From contig CAYXYF010000020.1 in assembly GCA_964469265.1 (NCBI GenBank), forward strand, positions 1-40,640: DNA of 40,640 bases, in the 5' to 3' direction. The notes beneath the pieces are model-generated. The model was not told where the DNA came from. It did no database searches and saw only the letters and a list, made by a program, of their open reading frames with translations. A program made the translations under genes and the position numbers. The DNA is from JAEYZS01 sp964469265. GTDB taxonomy: Bacteria; Bdellovibrionota; Bdellovibrionia; Bdellovibrionales; JAEYZS01. Shown here in pieces: positions 1 through 8,125 of this stretch (its first letter is position 1; each line of letters opens with the position of its first letter).

Positions 1-36
1 TGTTAATTCTATGGGATTTCTTTTTTATTTTTTAGT

Positions 37-113
37 TGGCGATTCCGGCACGATTCGAACGTGCGACCTACTGCTTAGAAGGCAGTTGCTCTATCCAGCT
101 GAGCTACGGAACC
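37..113 (-). tRNA. tRNA-Arg (anticodon UCU)
   Basis: The reverse strand folds as a complete cloverleaf. The 7-bp acceptor stem (GGTTCCG with CGGAATC) has one G-U pair, the D-arm carries GCTC/GAGC, the anticodon stem is ACTGC/GCAGT around loop CTTCTAA, and the T-arm is GCACG-TTCGAAT-CGTGC. The anticodon TCT lies at 77-79, giving an arginine tRNA that reads AGA/AGG. The 3' CCA is encoded at 37-39. No clear hairpin terminator is visible in the 36 bases downstream that are in the window, only a T-rich run on the plus strand. Confidence 0.97.
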
Positions 114-160
114 GTTGTTTTTGAATAAGGTATTGTTTTACGGTTTTTTGGTTTCGGTTG

Positions 161-1063
161 TCAAGATAAGTGAAAGCGTTCCTTGACTTTAAAATCGCCT
201 TTTTCGGCCTCAATGGCTGATAAATCGCAATAGGGGTCGTGCTCAAAGTAAATGTACCAGTTGTTCTGAGCGGCTTTTTCTAAAATGGCCCTTTTCTCTT
301 TTATGATGGTGAGTGGCTCTAGGTCGTAGCCCATTATCCAGGCAGATCTGACGTGGCTGGAAGTGGGGATGACGTCGGCGGCGTAGATTAGGCCGCTATT
401 GGCGTCGGTTATTTTTACCATCTGTTGAGCTTGTGTGTGGCCATTACTCACGATGAGTTTTATTCCTGGAAATAGCTCTGTGTCTCCGTCTAAAAGTTTT
501 AAGACGCCAGCTTCAATCAGAGGTTCAAAGTTGGGTGCAAGGTAGCTTGCCCTTTCGCGAATGTTGGGATCACGTGCTGTTTCTAGGTTTTTTCTTTGAA
601 CGTAGTATTGCGCCTTCGGAAAAGTGGGCACAATTTTTCCGCCCCTTGCAGAGGTTGCTCCGCCAGCGTGATCAAAATGCAGGTGAGTGAGGATCACGTC
701 AGTGATATCCTCTGGCTTGAGTCCGCATTTCTCAAGAGAGCCTAACAAAGATGGTCCGCCAGGTTTTACCGCATAAATTTGCGCAAACTTGGAGCCGACT
801 TTTTCTCCGTATTTTTCAATAAAGTCTGCGCCGTTTCCTGTATCAATTAAGATATTTCGATCAGCACTTTTTAATAAAAGCGCTCTTGCCTCCATGGGAA
901 TGCGGTTGGCTTCATCGGCAGGGATGTTTTTTGACCATAAGGCTTTCGGTACAGTGCCAAACATAGCCCCGCCATCTAGCGCAAATTCCCCTGTAGGAAT
1001 AGCCTTAAGCTCATATCCACCAATCGAGAGTGATATTTTTGAAGAATTTTGTGACGTTTGCAT
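161..1063 (-). CDS. Metallo-beta-lactamase-fold hydrolase, AHL-lactonase-like
   Basis: This 300-residue protein has the zinc-binding motif H-x-H-x-D-H at about residues 127-132 (THLHFDH followed by AGG). Further likely metal ligands are the His in the SNGHTQAQQ segment, the Asp in AADVIP and the His in YFEHDP. The order and the FDHAGG wording resemble quorum-quenching N-acyl-homoserine lactonases and related lactonases of the superfamily, but substrate cannot be read from sequence. The open frame runs upstream into folE. I start at the ATG at 1063 because the N-terminal beta strand (LSIGGYELKAIPTG) begins there, leaving a 54-bp divergent gap to folE. No signal peptide is seen, so it is probably cytoplasmic. 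It lies 47 bp upstream of tRNA-Arg on the same strand. Confidence 0.85.
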   Translation of the reverse strand: MQTSQNSSKISLSIGGYELKAIPTGEFALDGGAMFGTVPKALWSKNIPADEANRIPMEARALLLKSADRNILIDTGNGADFIEKYGEKVGSKFAQIYAVKPGGPSLLGSLEKCGLKPEDITDVILTHLHFDHAGGATSARGGKIVPTFPKAQYYVQRKNLETARDPNIRERASYLAPNFEPLIEAGVLKLLDGDTELFPGIKLIVSNGHTQAQQMVKITDANSGLIYAADVIPTSSHVRSAWIMGYDLEPLTIIKEKRAILEKAAQNNWYIYFEHDPYCDLSAIEAEKGDFKVKERFHLS

Positions 1064-1117
1064 GACATTTTTGATATCACAAGGCTCTATAAAACTCAAA
1101 AGACAAATAGGTGTATG

Positions 1118-1768
1118 ATGGAAAAAGAAATTAGCTTTGATCCTAAGGATATTTTGCAAAAAACTCGGCCCACTCCATATATCGAGTCCAAGGCAACCGA
1201 TCTTCAAAAAATCGAAAAAATAACAGGCCATTTTAAATCCATCATGGAAATTCTCGGAATGGATCTCTCCAACGACAGCCTTGAGAAGAGCCCTGCCCGA
1301 GTTGCAAAGATGTACGTTAACGAAATCTTTGCTGGTCTCAAAACTGAAAACTTTCCTCGTATCACCGTCATTGAAAACGATATGAAGTACGATCAGATGA
1401 TCGTTATTAAAGATGTTGGTATTATTTCTTTTTGCGAGCATCACTTTGTCACAATTCATGGAAGAGCAAACATTGCCTATATTCCAAACAAACGTGTCAT
1501 CGGATTATCTAAGATCAACCGTATTGCAAAGTACTTTTCACAACGTCCACAGGTGCAAGAGCGCTTAACCAAGCAGATCGCAGATTGTTTAAGTTACGTG
1601 TTGGATACAAAGGACGTGGCCGTCATGATCGATGCCAAACACTACTGCGTGATTTCGCGCGGAGTTGAGGATGTGAACTCGACAACGCTGACGTGTGATC
1701 TGCGTGGTGCTTTTAAAGATGATGATAAAACTCGACAAGAATTTATGATGCACACTCGTAAGGAGTAA
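1118..1768 (+). CDS. folE: GTP cyclohydrolase I (type IA)
   Basis: The product converts GTP to 7,8-dihydroneopterin triphosphate, the first step of tetrahydrofolate and pterin synthesis. The 216-residue protein carries the full family core: the zinc Cys/His cluster CEHH (Cys106, His109), the block AYIPNKRVIGLSKINRIAKYF, QVQERLTKQIA, and the second zinc Cys (Cys177) in HYCVISRGV. Length matches the family (about 190-220). Two adjacent ATGs occur at 1115 and 1118. I use 1118 because AGGTG (1109-1113) is only 1 base from the first and 4 from the second. hemB starts 3 bases after the stop, so the two are cotranscribed. This couples folate and haem entry enzymes. Confidence 0.95.
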   Translation: MEKEISFDPKDILQKTRPTPYIESKATDLQKIEKITGHFKSIMEILGMDLSNDSLEKSPARVAKMYVNEIFAGLKTENFPRITVIENDMKYDQMIVIKDVGIISFCEHHFVTIHGRANIAYIPNKRVIGLSKINRIAKYFSQRPQVQERLTKQIADCLSYVLDTKDVAVMIDAKHYCVISRGVEDVNSTTLTCDLRGAFKDDDKTRQEFMMHTRKE

Positions 1769-1771
1769 TCA

Positions 1772-2737
1772 ATGATTGAAAGACCAAGGCGCAATCGCAA
1801 GTCCCCTGTGATCAGAGACATGATGAGAGAGACCTCTCTTCACCCACAAAATTTAATTTATCCGTTATTTGTAAAAGACGGAAACGATCAGGTCGAGATC
1901 CAATCGATGCCTGGAATTTTTAGATTTTCACAGGAGGGAATTCTAAAAGAAGTTGAATCTTGTATGGAAGTGGGAGTGAAGTCGTTTGCACTGTTTCCGT
2001 GTGTTGAAGAAAGTGCCAAAGATAAAAAAGCCTCAGAGAGTTACAATAAAGAGAGCACTTATTTAAAAACCGTGTCGTTAATAAAACAAAATTTTCCTCA
2101 GGCTTGTGTGATCACCGATGTTGCTATGGACCCTTATAGTACAGACGGACACGATGGTCTTGTTGAAGAGGGAAAGATTCTAAACGATCCCACCCTTGAG
2201 ATTTTAGCAAAGATGGCATTGGCCCAAGCTGCAAGTGGTGCAGATATTGTTGCCCCTAGTGATATGATGGATGGTCGCGTGGGATACATTCGCCAAGCCC
2301 TTGATGAAAACGGATTTCAAGATGTTTCAATTATGTCTTACACAGCAAAGTATGCATCTGGCTTTTATGGTCCGTTTAGAGATGCTTTAAACTCAGCGCC
2401 GAAAGCTGGTGATAAGAAAACCTATCAGATGGATTATGCAAATAAGCGTGAAGCTTTTAGAGAGGCAAGACTGGATCTTGAAGAGGGTGCAGATTTTTTA
2501 ATGGTAAAACCTGCGCTTTCCTATCTGGACGTCATCTCTGATCTTAAAGCAAACTTTGATCTTCCGATTGCTGCTTATAACGTGAGTGGAGAGTATGCCA
2601 TGGTCAAAGCTGCTGCTCAGAAGGGTTGGATTGATGAGAAGCTTGTGGTCTCTGAAATTCTAACCTCGATCAAAAGAGCAGGTGCTGATATTATTTTAAC
2701 TTATCATGCTAAGGAGTTTGCGCAGCGGCTGAAGTAG
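1772..2737 (+). CDS. hemB: Delta-aminolevulinic acid dehydratase (porphobilinogen synthase)
   Basis: HemB condenses two 5-aminolevulinate molecules to porphobilinogen in tetrapyrrole synthesis. The 321 residues contain both Schiff-base lysines, Lys193 in SYTAKYAS and Lys246 in MVKPALSY. The metal-site segment at 116-129 reads DVAMDPYSTDGHDG: Asp replaces the three cysteines of zinc-type enzymes, so this is the Mg-dependent class. The ATG follows the SD AAGGAG (1760-1765), which lies inside the end of folE. The 3' end overlaps the convergent small gene by 29 bases. Other haem-pathway genes (hemN, hemJ) lie 11 kb downstream. Confidence 0.97.
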   Translation: MIERPRRNRKSPVIRDMMRETSLHPQNLIYPLFVKDGNDQVEIQSMPGIFRFSQEGILKEVESCMEVGVKSFALFPCVEESAKDKKASESYNKESTYLKTVSLIKQNFPQACVITDVAMDPYSTDGHDGLVEEGKILNDPTLEILAKMALAQAASGADIVAPSDMMDGRVGYIRQALDENGFQDVSIMSYTAKYASGFYGPFRDALNSAPKAGDKKTYQMDYANKREAFREARLDLEEGADFLMVKPALSYLDVISDLKANFDLPIAAYNVSGEYAMVKAAAQKGWIDEKLVVSEILTSIKRAGADIILTYHAKEFAQRLK

Positions 2738-3197
2738 TTTCAACTTCCTCTTTGTCTTTAACATGTTTTGCCGTCTTTTCGGTGATGATTGAATCTGCAA
2801 TAATAAGCGTTCTTCCGAGTTCCCAAATTAAATTCTCAGAGGGGATATCAAAGAGTTGGTACTGAATCATTAAACCGTAATCAGTGCCGTCCTTCCAATC
2901 ATCCATGGTCACTTCAAGCCTATAATCGCCTATCTCTTGCTTGCCGAGAGGTGGCTTGATTTGAGTTAAAAGCTCCTTGGTGGTCTCAGTTAAGGGAAAA
3001 AACTTAACGTCTGAGACCTTTAACCATTCCTTCGGTAAGCTTTTAGATCGAATCAGAAGCTCCATATCCTGCTTCCAGAGCAACTGAATTTGCTCCACCT
3101 GGGTTGACTCAAACCATAGGGGCTTAACGTCCTTGTACGTCATAATCACTGCTAGAAGTCCGAAGAAAAGTACTGAGATTCCAATAAGTTTATTCAT
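2709..3197 (-). CDS. Membrane-anchored hypothetical protein
   Basis: I do not recognise this 162-residue protein. An N-terminal hydrophobic segment (residues 3-20, LIGISVLFFGLLAVIMTY) is followed by a mixed alpha/beta region rich in Trp and Lys, and the C-terminus is polar (KDKEEVETTSAAAQTP). This suggests an inner-membrane anchor with a periplasmic domain. An in-frame TTG lies two codons upstream at 3203. I prefer the ATG at 3197, which has a purine-rich stretch (AAAGGAAAGGG) about 9 bases ahead. The 3' end overlaps the end of hemB by 29 bases in convergent orientation. Confidence 0.7.
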   Translation of the reverse strand: MNKLIGISVLFFGLLAVIMTYKDVKPLWFESTQVEQIQLLWKQDMELLIRSKSLPKEWLKVSDVKFFPLTETTKELLTQIKPPLGKQEIGDYRLEVTMDDWKDGTDYGLMIQYQLFDIPSENLIWELGRTLIIADSIITEKTAKHVKDKEEVETTSAAAQTP

Positions 3198-3482
3198 TTG
3201 CAAAGACCCTTTCCTTTACCAGGGTGACGAAATTTGTTAGCGTCCAAAATCTTACGACAAATCCTTTTAAGCTACTGAAATCACTGCCATTATATGAATG
3301 AAAGAAATGCAGCCTGCTTCTTAGACAACTATTTGCGTCTCAACCCTAGGGTTAGAGTAGGTGTATCTTTGTGTTTTTTCAAGCAGTTACGCTCTGTGGG
3401 TTATGGCATAAATCTTGGATTAATTGGAGTGAAGTATATGTTCCTGTGCGCAAATTGGCGCTGTAACCCAATGGAGTTGAAC

Positions 3483-4661
3483 GTGGCCTTAAAAACTTTA
3501 ATTACGGCTTTCTTAACAATGGGATTTGCAATCTCATGTTCTGATGTGAAGTTTAGTAATGCGCCAAGTGCTGACTGTGCCGCAGCCGATAGTTGCATAA
3601 CAGACCGCTCAGGCGAGACTTTGACTAAAATTGTAAACGTCCCTTACCCTAATAAAAAAGTTGATATCCTATTTGTCGTAGACAACTCACGAACAATGCT
3701 TGAAGAGCAAAGAGAACTTCAAAACAGACTCCAAGGCTTCTTAAATCGCATTGATAATTTGGACTACAGAATTGCGATCACAACTACAGATAATGACAGT
3801 GTGAAAGACTACGACTTATATCCTAATATTCGTAACAAAAACCCACCGCCACAAGATTATAGAAACGGCGCTTTAGTTCCGTTCTTAAGTTTCAATAATG
3901 GTTCACAAGCAACCTATGCTGCCGATACCAATGGCAATAAAGTTTATTATATTACAAAAAATACCCCACAGGCTGCAGACCTCTTCAAAAATACAGTTTA
4001 TAGACCTGAATCCGCGTGGTGCTGGAATAACCAGTCTGTTTGCCCAACAGCGGTGTCTGGTGATGAGCGTGGAATCTATTCTGCAGTCAGAAATATTCAG
4101 AGTAATGCAAGAAATTTTATGAGACCAGATGCTCAACTCCATGTTGTTATTATTTCGGATGAAGATGTTCGTTCAAATAGTGGTGGCTTTAGTGGAATGC
4201 CATTAATTGCAGGACAAGACAGGCATGAGGATCTTTCTAATGTACTTAGGGGATTAAACAAAAGAACAAGAGTTCACGCTTTAGTAAAACTTCCTTCGTC
4301 CAACGCTAATTTCGAAAGCTGTGTTGCAAGTCAAATTTCCGATACAAGCAGACAAGAATACTTCGGTTGCCACTACATTAAGGCAGCTTCTGATTCTGGC
4401 GGCGTTGTTAGAAGTAAGGATTTGTCAAATTACTCAGAGCCCCTTGCGGCTATCGGTAACGATATTGATGATACGAAGATTAAAAACTTCACATTCAACT
4501 GTAATCCAAGCGAAGTGACTTTTGAAAAAGTATCTGGAACATTTCCGTTTGCAGGTTCTCCGTATACGCTTCGTAACCTACAGTCGAGCAGCTATACCTT
4601 TAGCTCTCCGTTACAGCCAGGTTCGATTATGAAGATCACTTGGACATGTCCTAGATTTTAA
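3483..4661 (+). CDS. Lipoprotein with von Willebrand factor A domain
   Basis: The preferred start is the GTG at 3483, which has GGAG six bases ahead. It gives an ideal lipoprotein signal, MALKTLITAFLTMGFAISC, with the lipidated Cys at residue 19. Other in-frame starts exist at 3438 (GGAG at 3426-3429) and 3471. The 392-residue product has a VWA domain from about residue 58. VDILFVVDNSRTM holds the MIDAS motif D-x-S-x-T, and VVIISDEDV is a second conserved strand. Six or more cysteines in the second half suggest disulfides. The C-terminal 80 residues look like a small beta domain. It probably acts at the envelope in metal-dependent adhesion or complex assembly. The partner is unknown. Confidence 0.8.
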   Translation: MALKTLITAFLTMGFAISCSDVKFSNAPSADCAAADSCITDRSGETLTKIVNVPYPNKKVDILFVVDNSRTMLEEQRELQNRLQGFLNRIDNLDYRIAITTTDNDSVKDYDLYPNIRNKNPPPQDYRNGALVPFLSFNNGSQATYAADTNGNKVYYITKNTPQAADLFKNTVYRPESAWCWNNQSVCPTAVSGDERGIYSAVRNIQSNARNFMRPDAQLHVVIISDEDVRSNSGGFSGMPLIAGQDRHEDLSNVLRGLNKRTRVHALVKLPSSNANFESCVASQISDTSRQEYFGCHYIKAASDSGGVVRSKDLSNYSEPLAAIGNDIDDTKIKNFTFNCNPSEVTFEKVSGTFPFAGSPYTLRNLQSSSYTFSSPLQPGSIMKITWTCPRF

Positions 4662-4670
4662 TAATACGAA

Positions 4671-4696
4671 ACTCTAAGAGGCGTGTCTCTTAGAGT
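4671..4696. terminator. Perfect 10-bp hairpin between convergent genes
   Basis: ACTCTAAGAG, a 6-base loop and CTCTTAGAGT form an uninterrupted stem just after the VWA gene stop, overlapping the last codons of the convergent regulator gene. No long T-tract follows on the plus strand. The minus strand continues into TTCGTATTATT. It is a plausible shared, weak terminator. Confidence 0.55.
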
Positions 4697-5360
4697 GTTG
4701 GGTACGGAATACATAGCCTTGCCCGTAAACGCTTTCAATTGATCTTCCAAACTCTGGAAACTTCTTTTTGAGCTTTGAAATCTGGGCATCAATAGAGCGT
4801 GGGGAGACATCTTGCTGCTTCCAAACTACATCTTTAATGTGTTTACGAGAGACAAGCTGATCCGCGTGTTCAAAGAATACTTTGATGAGCTTGGTATGGA
4901 TAGGCTCAAGCTCTGTGATGCGGCCATTGTACTGGATTTCATGTTTTAAGAAGTCAATGATGTAGGGACCAAACTGAACAACACTTGAATTTTGAAAGCC
5001 GTTAATTCTTCTATTGAGGGAGTAGCACTCAAGATAAATGCGCTCCATTTCAGTGTGCTGAGTAAGAACCATATCGCTACCTAGCTCAAATAGTTCTCTC
5101 TGTTCACTCATAGAAGGGCTATTCATGACAGAGATAATACCGTGATTATAAAACTGTTGATGCTCTCGAACTACGGTTGTCTGTGCTTTTAAAAAATCAA
5201 ATGAATTTGAAACAAATAAGAAGATCATTGGGTTTTCTTTCAGCGCCAGAGAGAAATAATCATGAGGTTTCACGAGAGCGCACTTCAGTCGGCCGCTGAG
5301 GAAATTATAAATAAGGTTGCCCCGAATTGGGTCATCGCTAACTATATATATTAAATCCAT
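4674..5360 (-). CDS. Atypical OmpR-type response regulator with degenerate receiver
   Basis: The C-terminal part (about residues 130-225) is a winged-helix OmpR/PhoB DNA-binding domain: FGPYIIDFLKHEI, LEPIHTKLIKVFFEHADQLVSRKHI, SIDAQISKLKKKF and the closing GQGYVF hairpin. The N-terminal part has receiver-like spacing (IYIVSDDP keeps the acidic pair). The phospho-acceptor position in PMIFLFVSNS is not Asp, the beta-4 Ser/Thr is lost, and the conserved beta-5 Lys is Gln (GSDMVLTQ). Phosphorylation is therefore unlikely, and it probably responds by dimerisation or ligand. No kinase gene is adjacent. The start is placed at ATG 5360, where the receiver begins. A TTG six codons upstream is also open. 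Confidence 0.85.
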   Translation of the reverse strand: MDLIYIVSDDPIRGNLIYNFLSGRLKCALVKPHDYFSLALKENPMIFLFVSNSFDFLKAQTTVVREHQQFYNHGIISVMNSPSMSEQRELFELGSDMVLTQHTEMERIYLECYSLNRRINGFQNSSVVQFGPYIIDFLKHEIQYNGRITELEPIHTKLIKVFFEHADQLVSRKHIKDVVWKQQDVSPRSIDAQISKLKKKFPEFGRSIESVYGQGYVFRTQHSKRHAS

Positions 5361-5364
5361 AAGT

Positions 5365-5370
5365 ATTATA
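5365..5370 (-). promoter_or_regulatory. Consensus -10 hexamer abutting the regulator start
   Basis: TATAAT on the minus strand ends 4 bases before the ATG at 5360. The expected transcription start falls on or within the initiation codon, which would make a leaderless mRNA. No SD precedes this ATG, which fits. I see no good -35 at normal spacing, so confidence is limited. Confidence 0.4.
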
Positions 5371-5525
5371 TCGGCCAAATGTTGTAAAACTTTAGCTATC
5401 TTGTCTCAAAATGTTTCAGATTTTTTAAGAGATTGTATACAAATTTAGACACTTCTTTGGTTGGCCTAGGTCTGGGAGAGGGATAATCTTGAGCTGAAAT
5501 CTAAACCAACCATAAGGAGAACATC

Positions 5526-5918
5526 ATGACTAAACTGTTCGTATTTCTAGCGCTGCTGGCACTTCCATTCACAGCGTCTTCTAATGTCCCCAACCAGACA
5601 ACGACTGGTGGCGCAGGAACAACTTGGACGCAGCAACGTGATACATTTGTAACGGATTCTCAATCCCAGCTTGCTGAGCTTGAAAGAAAAGTCGATAGCT
5701 TGCAACAAACGGGTACTCTAAAGTCCACAGACAACCAAGCCAAGGCTCGAGACAATATCCGAGAGCTTAAAGACGACATCGCGGAACTCAGAAGAGAGAT
5801 TTCAGACAGCGTAGCTAGTTCTAACCAAAATGAATGGAACGACCAACACTCTGAAGCACAAGAAGATCTTCAAGAGCTTCAAAGAGAGTTTAATGAACTT
5901 CAAAGTTTGTATCAGTAA
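5526..5918 (+). CDS. Small secreted coiled-coil protein
   Basis: The 130-residue product begins with a signal peptide (MTKLFVFLALLALPFTASS) and then has a short Gly/Thr-rich linker. From about residue 40 to the end it is a heptad-like helix rich in Glu, Gln, Leu and Arg (for example LAELERKVDSLQQ and DDIAELRREISD). No catalytic motif is seen. The SD AAGGAG sits 6 bases before the ATG and a strong terminator follows directly, so it is a monocistronic gene. A periplasmic structural or chaperone-like role is possible, but the family is not recognised. Confidence 0.8.
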   Translation: MTKLFVFLALLALPFTASSNVPNQTTTGGAGTTWTQQRDTFVTDSQSQLAELERKVDSLQQTGTLKSTDNQAKARDNIRELKDDIAELRREISDSVASSNQNEWNDQHSEAQEDLQELQREFNELQSLYQ

Positions 5919-5943
5919 GTATAACTAACTTGCGATAGCTTAA

Positions 5944-5974
5944 AAAAGCTCTAGGACATCCTAGAGCTTTTTTT
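5944..5974. terminator. Bidirectional Rho-independent terminator
   Basis: AAAAGCTCTAGG, loop ACAT, CCTAGAGCTTTT and then more T on the plus strand. The flanking A-run gives a T-tract on the minus strand too. It ends the coiled-coil gene and abuts the stop codon of the convergent transporter gene. Confidence 0.92.
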
Positions 5975-7265
5975 ACGTACAGGCGGATTCATCTGAATCC
6001 TTAAATTTGTCGCCGTAGTATTTATTTACAAAAAGGGCCGCGGTCATATCCCCCGTGACGTTTAACATCGTACGGCCCATATCAAGTAATCTGTCCACAC
6101 CTAGAATAATAGCAATGCCCTCTGGAGGTATTCCAACCATCGCCATTGCGGACATCAATATTGGAATAGATCCACCAGGAACTCCAGCCACTCCAACCGA
6201 CGTAATTAGCATTAAAAGAACTAGCGAAACATATCCTGCCATGGTGATTTCAACGCCAAAGATTTGCGCGATAAACACAGCCGCAACCATTTCAAAAAGC
6301 GCCGTACCGTCCATATTTACGGTGGCACCTAGGGGCACACTGAAGTTAGTAATGGCTTTAGGAACGCCAAAGTTTTCTTCAAGAACTTTAGTTGTTGTCG
6401 GAATTGTAGCATTGCTCGAGCTAGTACTAAACCCAGTTACAATAGCGGGAAGGCCCTTTTTTAAAAAATCAATAGGGCCCATTTTGACGACGAATTTTAA
6501 AATAAGTGGATAAACAATAGAGAAATGAAGAGCGTAACACAAAATCACAACTCCAATATACTTTGCCACATTCGCCATGAGGCCCAAACCAAATTGAGAT
6601 ACCGATGTCACCATTAGCGCTGCAACGGCATAGGGTGCAAACTTCATGATCCATCCAATGACAACTACTGAAACGTCACTAATAGATTGCAATACTCCCT
6701 GCAAGGTTTTGCATTCTTGAGTTTGAATTTTCAACATAGCCATGCCAAGAAGAAGCGCAATAAAAATGATCGATAACATATGCCCATTGGCCATTGCCTC
6801 AAATGGGTTTTTAGGAATAATTGTTGAGACCAACCCTGGCCATAAAGATTCACCTACTTGAGAACTTTTTGCTACGAGATCGGCGACTTGACTTGCCAGT
6901 TGCTCTCGAGATTGCTCTATCAGCTCAGGCGGGATTCCAACTCCTGGCTCAACGATCGTAACTACTGTTTGACCAATTAGGATCGCAATTAGGGTTGTCA
7001 TCATGTAAAAGAGACCTAAGCGTCCAAAGATGAGGCCCACGTTTTTACCAGAGCCTAGCTTCGCAACTCCGACAGCAAGAGAAGATAAGACAAGCGGAAC
7101 AACGACCATCATAAGAGATCGCAAAAACGCGGTACCGATGGGGGCTGTGATATACTTGATTATCCACTGGACGGCTTCAGAATCAGAGTTGAAATTAAAT
7201 ATCATTCCGATAATCGCGCCCACGATTAAACCAATAAGAATTCTAAAGCTGCTCAAATGACCCAT
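5973..7265 (-). CDS. Dicarboxylate/amino acid:cation symporter (DAACS family)
   Basis: This 430-residue inner-membrane transporter belongs to the GltP/DctA/SstT group, which takes up glutamate, aspartate, serine or C4-dicarboxylates with Na+ or H+. It shows about eight hydrophobic segments, the serine-rich re-entrant loop SFSTSSSNATIPTT, the NMDGTA cation and substrate motif, and a second re-entrant loop (GVAGVPGGSIPI). GAGGGG lies 4 bases before the ATG. It follows the TSUP gene by 21 bases in the same orientation, so the two probably form an operon. The exact substrate is not readable. Confidence 0.93.
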   Translation of the reverse strand: MGHLSSFRILIGLIVGAIIGMIFNFNSDSEAVQWIIKYITAPIGTAFLRSLMMVVVPLVLSSLAVGVAKLGSGKNVGLIFGRLGLFYMMTTLIAILIGQTVVTIVEPGVGIPPELIEQSREQLASQVADLVAKSSQVGESLWPGLVSTIIPKNPFEAMANGHMLSIIFIALLLGMAMLKIQTQECKTLQGVLQSISDVSVVVIGWIMKFAPYAVAALMVTSVSQFGLGLMANVAKYIGVVILCYALHFSIVYPLILKFVVKMGPIDFLKKGLPAIVTGFSTSSSNATIPTTTKVLEENFGVPKAITNFSVPLGATVNMDGTALFEMVAAVFIAQIFGVEITMAGYVSLVLLMLITSVGVAGVPGGSIPILMSAMAMVGIPPEGIAIILGVDRLLDMGRTMLNVTGDMTAALFVNKYYGDKFKDSDESACT

Positions 7266-7286
7266 GATACCCCTCGTGAGTTTTTA

Positions 7287-8036
7287 CTATTCAGTTGCAA
7301 GTCTTAAGATCAATCCGATTACCACAACTACGAGTAATGGGCGAGCAACTTTTTCTGCTTTTTTATTTGCAAGCGTTGCTCCTGCAACTGCCCCTAAGAA
7401 AATGTATATAGCCAACTCAAGGCCAATAGGCCAGTTTACCACGCCACTAATGGAAAAGCTTACAAGGGCAGTAGTTGCAGAGATTACATTGGCAAATTTT
7501 GATGATGCGATTGCAATCATTAGTGGCAGTTTTGCAATTATAACAAGACTGAGCAACATCATCGTTCCGCCGCCAGGCCCGAGTAGACCGTCATAAGCAC
7601 CACAAAGAATTCCTGAGATGATGAGTTTAATGTAAGTGGCTTTTGTAAATGGTGTCGCACTTTCATTGGATAAGAAGTAATTTTTGTTTAGAATAATATA
7701 TAAAAAAATGGGACAGATACTAATAATCAAATACTTAAAAATATCTACCGATAAATAAAGTGCAAGTTGGGCGCCTAAAAGAGTCCCGATACCAACTGAC
7801 ACAAAAAATGTTGAAGCCACTTTGATGCGCAAGTGCCCTTTTCTTGCGTAGATTATTAAAGCCGTTAAAGCAGAGATTACGGCGACGACTTTATTTGTTG
7901 CCACCGCGGGCGTGCCTGGACCAACAAGGAATGAAAATAAAGGAACTGTAATAAGCCCGCCGCCTCCAACAATAGAGTCAATAAACCCTGCGACGAACAT
8001 ACATAAGCGGTAAAATATTTGGCTTAAATCACTCAT
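7287..8036 (-). CDS. TSUP-family (TauE/SafE) anion permease
   Basis: A 249-residue membrane protein with about eight hydrophobic helices and the family's repeated glycine signatures: IVGGGGLITVPLF near the N-terminus and YDGLLGPGGGTMML in the second half. TSUP proteins move sulfite, sulfoacetate or related small organosulfur and carboxylate anions across the inner membrane. It is the first gene of a two-gene unit with the DAACS symporter. It diverges from the uracil-catabolic operon, whose first start lies 89 bases away. Substrate unknown. Confidence 0.9.
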   Translation of the reverse strand: MSDLSQIFYRLCMFVAGFIDSIVGGGGLITVPLFSFLVGPGTPAVATNKVVAVISALTALIIYARKGHLRIKVASTFFVSVGIGTLLGAQLALYLSVDIFKYLIISICPIFLYIILNKNYFLSNESATPFTKATYIKLIISGILCGAYDGLLGPGGGTMMLLSLVIIAKLPLMIAIASSKFANVISATTALVSFSISGVVNWPIGLELAIYIFLGAVAGATLANKKAEKVARPLLVVVVIGLILRLATE

Positions 8037-8125
8037 GGGGCTAGCCTTACTGTGTCATACGTCTGTTTGTCTAGCAATTTCACGAAAATTTGTTTTATGA
8101 TTTTCCTCTGTCGAAAGGAACTTTT

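Noticed and set aside
1064..1459. Upstream extension of the metallo-hydrolase frame across folE
   Set aside because: It lies antisense to the well-conserved folE coding region and adds residues with no counterpart in the hydrolase family. The ATG at 1063 fits the first beta strand.
3294..3482. N-terminal extension of the VWA lipoprotein gene
   Set aside because: The extra 63 residues place the lipobox deep inside the protein. The GTG at 3483 has a well-spaced SD and gives a proper lipoprotein signal.
6055..6513. 152-codon open frame opposite the DAACS symporter gene
   Set aside because: It is a mirror of the transporter's codon pattern with no recognisable protein features.
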